DNA from: Tenodera sinensis
Taxonomy: Eukaryota; Arthropoda; Insecta; Mantodea; Mantidae
DNA length: 64,000 nt
Reading direction: 5' to 3'
Assembly (NCBI GenBank): GCA_030765045.1
Contig: CM060965.1
Span: forward strand, 21,549,585-21,613,584
Below are positions 58,225 through 64,000 of this stretch, piece by piece. The notes below the pieces were generated by a model, which saw only the letters and a list, made by a program, of their open reading frames with translations, was not told the origin of the DNA and ran no database searches. Made by a program: the position numbers and the translations under genes. Position 1 is the first letter of the stretch. Each line of letters starts with the position of its first letter.

Positions 58225-59624
58225 AAGTAGGCAGTGGTGGATTCAATTTAGCCCTTTTCTTATGAGTTGGGCTAAAAGATTTCTCATAAGTTTTGTTCTG
58301 TCTCTTTTTCACTGGGATTCTCACAGTGTGAGCAGGATTTTCTTGCATCTCCTCTAATGTGCAAAGATGAAGGTCACTGGTCTATATCCATCCCAGAAGG
58401 GTGCTCAGAAAATGACCTTTGAGGGGATGAATGCTGGCTCTTCTTTCCCTTTGGTTTATTGGGAACAGAGATGTTACTTTCTTTGAGGAAGTCAGTTTTT
58501 GCATGAGTTTTAAACTTCTTAGGTGATGCATCATAATAACGGGCTTAATAGCACTATTGCTGGAGATTGGCAATTTGGATGGTGACTTTGTAGATGTTCT
58601 TTATATTAGCTGACTTAATAGGTGACCGAGATGTAGCTGTATATGTTGAAGGCTTTGGTACAGTTCTTGGTACGATAATTTTTTCTGTAATTGTGGCCCC
58701 ATTATGATTGCTGGTTTGTGTAGCGATTTCCCGCTTCAGTACCAGCTTAACTGCAACTTACCTATGGATGCCAGACTTTGGGAGAGAGGGTTGTCGGATG
58801 TGTAGGAGTTTATGGGCTCCTAAGAAGGGTACCTTTTCTTTAACCCGAATCTCCTGGATCGCCCTTTCCTCCATAAAATGGGGACATTCTCGGGAGCTAG
58901 CTTGATGTTCTCCACTGCTTAACACAACTGGAAGGTGAAGTACATTCATTGTCATGCATGATGCCTCCACAGTTCACACAGATAGTTCTACCATTGCAAG
59001 TCATTTGTGTGACAAAGCACTGACATTTATAACATCTCATGGGTTTGGAATGTAAGGCCTAACTTCGATGGCCTCATACCCTGCCTTAATCCTTTGTGGG
59101 AGATTAACCCAATAAAAAGGTAAAAAACAGGGTACGAATGGGCAGATATTCACTTAGTTCTTTTCTCTGAACCCAATGAACTGATGTAACACCTTGATTT
59201 TCTAAGTTCTCCTGAATTTCTTCACTGGACATACTGTCCAATTCCAATGTGTGGGTTTTCACAGCACAGCAGGAGTTCAGTGTTCTGTGCATTTCTACAT
59301 GTACTGGATAGCTGGCTAAAAGGTTAGCTTTTAATATAGTAGCTGCCTGGGATGTTGAATCAGCTTCAGCCAGCAGTGTGCCATTGCAAGATCTAGTGCA
59401 GTTTTTACTGGACCAGCTATTTTGTCAAGACCCTTCTGTATGGTGAACGGATTTACCAACCTAAATGTTTTACCTTCCTCTGTTCTAATAATGACTAAAT
59501 AGCGAGGACCACTTGACTCTGTGACTTCCATTGCACATACCTTCTGTTGTTTATTTAATTTTTTAGAATTTCTCATGGTGACGATATCCTCCACCATTGC
59601 AAATGTCTCCAATGGCATGCTCAC
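58225..59624 (-). pseudogene. Jockey-like LINE ORF1 (Gag-like), broken
   Basis: Starts at an ATG at 59624. It reads RLVNPFTIQKGLDKIAGPVK (a typical jockey ORF1 block), then after a frameshift PVHVEMHRTLNSC, SSEEIQENLENQGVTSV and IKAGYEAIEVRPYIPNP. A zinc-knuckle region follows, CYKCQCF and CVNCGGIMHDNEC, then GEHQASSRECPHFMEERAIQ and EIRVKEKVPF. A Lys/Pro-rich C-terminus leads to the start of ORF2. ORF1 proteins of this type bind the element's RNA. Several frameshifts and stops are present. Confidence 0.78.
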
Positions 59625-59990
59625 ATCCTGAGCACAACCCTGGCTTAGGTGACAGTCCTGGCCTGGACCTTGCTCACCCTAGGGTCACACCTTCCAATGT
59701 ATAGACAGAGAGACCCATCGCCTTCAGGAATGCATCAGCTCATGCAATGGCCCCTCCCTGGGACTGACCTTTATTGGCGGATACGAACACAGGTCTTGCA
59801 TGATAACCAGGGGTTGGGAATTACATGGTTACCCAGTCACCCCTTGTGTCTTCCCATCCACCAACAACCTGCGTGCAAGGTATCTATCAGACTGTGTTCA
59901 GGGAGGTATAATTTTGGAAGTCAAACACATTACCAAAATTGATAGATGTTTAGCATATGCCCTTTCACCCCTTAGAGGAACCTAATTGAT
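59625..59990 (-). other. Probable 5' UTR of the jockey-like LINE
   Basis: GC-richer sequence directly upstream of ORF1 on the minus strand, before the composition returns to AT-rich DNA near 59990. Its LINE origin is inferred from position and composition. The plus frame at 59649-59942 is a shadow. Confidence 0.4.
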
Positions 59991-61495
59991 AGTATGGCTC
60001 AAAGCCCCAAGTGCACCAAACCCATTAATTTCTTTGGACTAATCATAACAGCCAAACAGATATTGAGTTCATTTTCATCAGTTCGTGCTGTCCTAGGTTG
60101 CCCACTGTGAGGTGCATCCAAAATAGAACCTTCAATTGCAAATTTAATTAAATTGAAAACAGCTCTACATATTCGTGAATTTAACTCAATTTTCTCTCCA
60201 TTCCCTCAATAAAGCACTTACATCACTTTGTTAGTCTTCAAAGCAAAAATTCTTTTAACATCTTGTGTCATTTCCTGATTCCTACCAATCATAGTATGCC
60301 CTAGCATCATAGATACATAAAACACTAAGTGTCACTTCATTTCTGTATAATCAATATTTAGGCAAAAAACAAAATAAGCATATGTTGAAGTTTTTCTATC
60401 CATTTCCAAATATTTATGTACTGCTTATATTTTTCCTATGCAAACAATCTTGTTCCAGAAGCTCTTTTGTTGCAAATGCACTGAAAAATGTAAGTAAAAC
60501 AAGTAAAGGAAAACAATTTCTGTATGCCTTATAATGTTTTATTTCTGAATTATGTGTCAAAGATTTTATACTCCACAGAAAATGATTAATGGATGTACTG
60601 CATTAATGATCATCTAGAAGTACAATGTAACTGTTTCAAATTCCAAAAAAGTATACATTCTGGAACATGTGCAACAAGTTTATCATTCAGTTAATTTAAT
60701 GAAACATTAACAGTACTTACTGTTATCATAAAATATATTGTCATGCTCAATGGGTTAACATATGACATTGCTGATTATTCCATAGAGCTTGGGTTAACAT
60801 GGATAAACTTTCTTTTCTTAATCGAATGCTACTTGTGTTTACATCTGATAGATGTTAACTTCAAGGAGTTGGAGCACACTGTTGCCAATTTTTTATTTTG
60901 TACTTCTTACCCATTTAATTTAAATGTCCTAACATTATTAGCATATCATCTAATATTGATTAAACCACATTTGTGACTTTATCTTACAGTTCATGAAACC
61001 AAATTTACTTCCATTATTTTTCAAGATATTTGAATGAAACAAAAACAAAGTATAACAAACTATAATCTGTAAATAAATGTGAATACTATGAAAATATAGG
61101 TTACTGTTGTATTTCTATTCCTATGTAAAGCTTTATTTTACTGGTCATGAAACCTTAGCATTTGACATGAAGAAGCATGTTTGGCGCAGTCTTAGTTGGT
61201 GATTGATGTTTGCTGGCCACGTGCTATTCTGCTCTGAAAACTGAAGCAGGAAGGAGGGTGGGGGATAATAAATCACTCTGGTCTCAAAGCAAACAATGAT
61301 GGCACCAATTAGAGCTTACTTCCAAGCCACTTCCTTGGAAACAAAGGGGGCAAACTTGGGGTTGACAGAAGTAACACTGAATCACTGCTTAATATGCAAC
61401 CTATAGTATAGACAGGGCGTGAAGTGATCACCTGAGCGGTTCACTCAGTTGCAAACCACAACATTAAGGATCAGAGTGTTCTGTTTTATTAAATA
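59991..61495. other. AT-rich DNA, no gene recognised
   Basis: Very A/T-rich to about 61170, then mixed composition. The 77-codon frame at 60743-60976 is not recognised. Confidence 0.4.
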
Positions 61496-61497
61496 AA

Positions 61498-61581
61498 ATG
61501 CCTAAAAGTTGTTGCATGCGTGGTTATACAGCCAATGATTTTAAATGCGAATATGTACTGTCTGTTCACCAGTTCATGATC
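61498..61581 (+). pseudogene. Possible THAP zinc-finger start, truncated
   Basis: The frame MPKSCCMRGYTANDFKCEYV, then LSVHQF, stop, resembles the first residues of a THAP domain (MP..C....C......F.F), but the second Cys is Tyr here and the frame ends after 27 codons. THAP domains occur in P, Kolobok and other transposases and in host factors. It could be chance. Confidence 0.25.
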
Positions 61582-61734
61582 TAAGGGGAATTCTGCACAA
61601 ATTTTGCTCTGCTCTACTGGTCGCATTGCCAACTTACCTCCAATGTTATTTGTGCTATGTTTACTCATTGCTAATTTCTCTTAATTTCAGTTGTAATATC
61701 ATGAGTCACTAGTTTTATGTTGGAGGTAATAGTA

Positions 61735-62152
61735 AAAGTAATGTAGAAGCAGATAATCCTCCACCTATGTGTGCTGTGAAATCTGCTATGTTGTTGCAGA
61801 ATAAAGGGGTTCAGAGTGACAGTTCTATGCGTAAAACCACCCTTTATAGGATGATGGAATCAAACAAACCAAGAGGCTCTTCAAGCGGACACATTTTTGG
61901 TTTTATTGAGCCACACTGTCATTTACTTGCCTCATACATGTATGATTTCAATCCCATAGAACTAGTTTGGGCCAAGATAAAATGAATACTTAAAGAAATG
62001 TAGCAGGTGACTTATTCCAACAGGAATTGTACAATATAACGCTTGAGAATATATCACTTAAGACCTGGCAGTGTTTTTGAAAAAGATAGAAAAGGCAGAA
62101 AATGATCTCTGTGAAAAAGATGGAGTAATTGAAAACATTGTTTACATTTTAT
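61735..62152 (+). pseudogene. DDE (Tc1/mariner superfamily) transposase C-terminal remnant
   Basis: The frame at 61767-61985 contains AMLLQNKGVQ, MRKTTLYRMMESNKPRG and YMYDFNPIELVWAKIK. The last matches the ...PY...LNPIE..WA.(V/I)K block, whose Glu is the third catalytic residue of DDE_3-type transposases. Beyond a stop the similarity goes on in pieces (FLKKIEKAENDLCEKDG), as in the C-terminal tail of this family. The first two catalytic Asp residues are missing. It is a decayed fragment. Confidence 0.68.
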
Positions 62153-63046
62153 AAGCTAAATATATTGCAGGAACTGAAAATAACATCTACATTGTGCTAT
62201 TTTGAGTAGTCCTTGCTTTAATCTAGCCTGAATGCATATTCCAAGGTTCGCAACATTATTGTAAACGCGATTAGGAGCACAGCTCCTGCTTCGGATATCT
62301 CTGTTTACCTGGAATTGCTTACTGACATACTGGCTGGCTGTATTCTTGTCAGGGACCATTAGCTGGTGAACAAACTGTGCAGTGTTCTTGTTTCCTTCTG
62401 ATGAAGAAACATGGAAATTGTGGTTAAAAAAATTGCAGAGAAAATTTGAATGTCACAAAGAACACAGGAGTTAACATTTTACACTTTCCTATATTATGAA
62501 GGCAGTGATTAGATACCATGTATTTTTCCATTTAGCACAGTGATTGAATTCCTTTCCAGGAATCTCGATTGATCCTCATAATATGCTATTATGTTAAACG
62601 GTAAATTGGTGAGTTGGTAACATCGTATACCTAGTTCACCAGTTTACTTGTTTCTCGTGCATTGTTTAGTTTGTGAAATGTCAGTAATACATTAGCATTT
62701 ATGAACATAAAATTCAATAATTATTAAATGTAGGTGAGTGTGTATATCAGAGTTAAACATTTTTATTTAGCTGTCTTCTCTTTCTTTCTTTAGCTGATTA
62801 CTAGTGCAAACCAAAAGCACAATAAGCATAAAAAGCCTAACAGAGCTTTTGACATGTGGTTGCTACCCAGAACATGATTTTGGGAGTCTGAGATTTAGGA
62901 ATAAATAAGTTTTAAAAGCACAGTAAAGCATAATTTTAAAAAATAAAGCATAAAAGCACAATATGTAATTTGAAGTACAATTCTTAGATTTTAAACTAAA
63001 CAGTTTAACTAAACATTTTAAACTAGACAGTTAATTTCCAACAATA
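62153..63046. other. No recognised feature
   Basis: AT-rich spacer before the hAT relic; it may include part of that transposon's 5' region. Confidence 0.4.
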
Positions 63047-63160
63047 GATTCAATGCAGAAATTAAACACTGTTTCCCTCAACAATTCTCACAATAAACTT
63101 ATGGATTCAATGCAGAAATTAAACATTGTTTCCCTCAATAATTCTGACAATAAACTAATG
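63047..63160 (+). repeat. Tandem duplication, 57 bp x 2
   Basis: Units 63047-63103 and 63104-63160 start GATTCAATGCAGAAATTAAA and differ at six or so positions. The length is a multiple of three, so both stay in one frame. Confidence 0.92.
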
Positions 63161-64000
63161 GTTTTATGGTCAGTATACAATCTGAATCAGAGCAGTTCAT
63201 ATCTGTTGAACATCAGCATGCCAAAAACTGCTGTAAATGCAATTCAAAGGGTTTGTGAGTTTCCCACACATCATTTTGCGGCTGAAAAGGGGAAACTATT
63301 GTGTACCTTAAGTTCAGAGAGCATTAATTTTGAAAAGAAGTCCATTGTGCAAATGCATGTGGAAAGTTTTAAATACAGATCTCAGAAACAAAGTTATGGA
63401 CATTGTTCAACCTCAGGCAGTCCTAGCAGCATACGTACTAGTACTATACCTCAAGTGTGGCAGCATATGGAAAATTCAAAGGATAATATGAAAGAGGTGG
63501 TCAAAGCATTCACTTCTGCTGGTATTCCATTTCATGTCTTCTGCAACAAACAGTTTCGTCAGTGGATAGCACAGCTACAAATATGAAACCAGCTCCCAGT
63601 GAAACCACATTGAGAAGATATCTTGTCAAGTGTGCTGAACAAGACCTTCAGGAAACCAAGTCAAAATGTGAGGGAAAATCTCTTTATCTAGTGGTTGATG
63701 AAACGTCAGATATAAAGAATCGTAAGGTGGTGAATATTCTTGTTGCTCCATTGGGTGTTTTGGGCGAGAAACCCCGTCTTGTAAAAACCAAGATTGTACA
63801 ACATTGCAATGCTGATTACTTGATACACTAGATCTTACTGGTGTTCACGGGTCTAATTTTATTGCTCTTATTTTGGACAGTGCAACCAATATGCTTTCTG
63901 CTGGCAGGCAATTGGCTGGAGTTGCACCTCCGCTTTTACATTCTACCTGTTGGGCACATGTGTTGCATCTTTGTGCTAAAGAGATTAGATTTGAGCTCAA
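63053..64000 (+). pseudogene. hAT transposase (CGGBP1-like group), partial, frameshifted
   Basis: The first frame (63053-63586) includes KLLCTLSSESINFEKKSIVQ, aligning with the BED-type finger of CGGBP1-like proteins but lacking its second Cys. It then has AFTSAGIPFHVFCNKQFRQW. A frameshift near 63575 leads to PAPSETTLRRYLVKCAEQDL and SLYLVVDETSDIKNRKVVNI, where DET is the first catalytic Asp region of hAT enzymes. A second shift near 63830 gives GVHGSNFIALILDSATNMLS (second Asp) and CWAHVLHLCAKEI, the conserved C..H block, up to the window edge. Two frameshifts mean no intact product from this copy. The C-terminal dimerisation region lies outside the window. Confidence 0.78.

Noticed and set aside
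59649..59985. Plus-strand frames of 97 and 61 codons
   Set aside because: They are antisense to the probable 5' UTR of the minus-strand LINE and match nothing known.

Overview
The window is nuclear DNA from an arthropod, most likely an insect with a large, repeat-rich genome. The evidence is an intron-bearing nuclear gene for a mitochondrial ribosomal protein, many tRNA-derived SINEs, jockey-type LINE remains, Tc1/mariner and hAT relics, long microsatellites and very sparse coding content. A hemimetabolous insect is a reasonable guess, but the sequence does not prove it. I see no operons, rRNA genes, functional tRNA genes or CRISPR arrays.

Only one host gene is firmly supported: mitochondrial ribosomal protein L51 at 53779-54267 (+). 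Its coding sequence is a single exon, probably preceded by an intron in the 5' UTR (strong donor at 53541/53542, acceptor at 53770/53771) and followed by an AATAAA at 54305. A possible divergent first exon lies near 52544-52720 (-). Nearly everything else I can name is transposon-derived and broken.

The dominant repeat, called family A here, is about 0.8-0.95 kb long. There are seven near-complete copies (about 2207, 12420, 21006, 28384, 29644, 37308 and 55225) and at least seven fragments. Both ends carry the same 12-bp motif in inverted orientation, so it looks like a non-autonomous DNA element. Other elements are two TTAA-flanked elements with related inverted ends (25687-26467, 33215-33931), two solo LTRs on the minus strand (35471-36041, 39511-39996), an inverted pair of a roughly 450-bp repeat (15684-16135 and 23085-23556), and a roughly 300-bp repeat (49836, 54472) whose second copy is split by a SINE with a 12-bp target duplication. 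A 0.4-kb element with imperfect inverted ends lies at 19131-19550. Several tRNA-derived SINE families are present, and one of them occurs twice as a foldback.

The coding relics are a jockey-like ORF2 fragment (7190-7560), an internally deleted mariner-type transposase (18062-18676), a Tc1/mariner pseudogene (41590-42240, -), a LINE ORF2 tail (44820-45020), a mariner C-terminus (57040-57310, -), a jockey-like ORF1 plus start of ORF2 (57890-59990, -), a DDE transposase C-terminus (61735-62152) and a CGGBP1-like hAT transposase running off the right edge (63053-64000).

The most interesting signal is a hammerhead-ribozyme-like element at 57751-57812, with a degraded relative at 48756-48795. It sits about 60 nt downstream of a TATA-like sequence and next to a LINE that has lost its 3' part instead of its 5' part.
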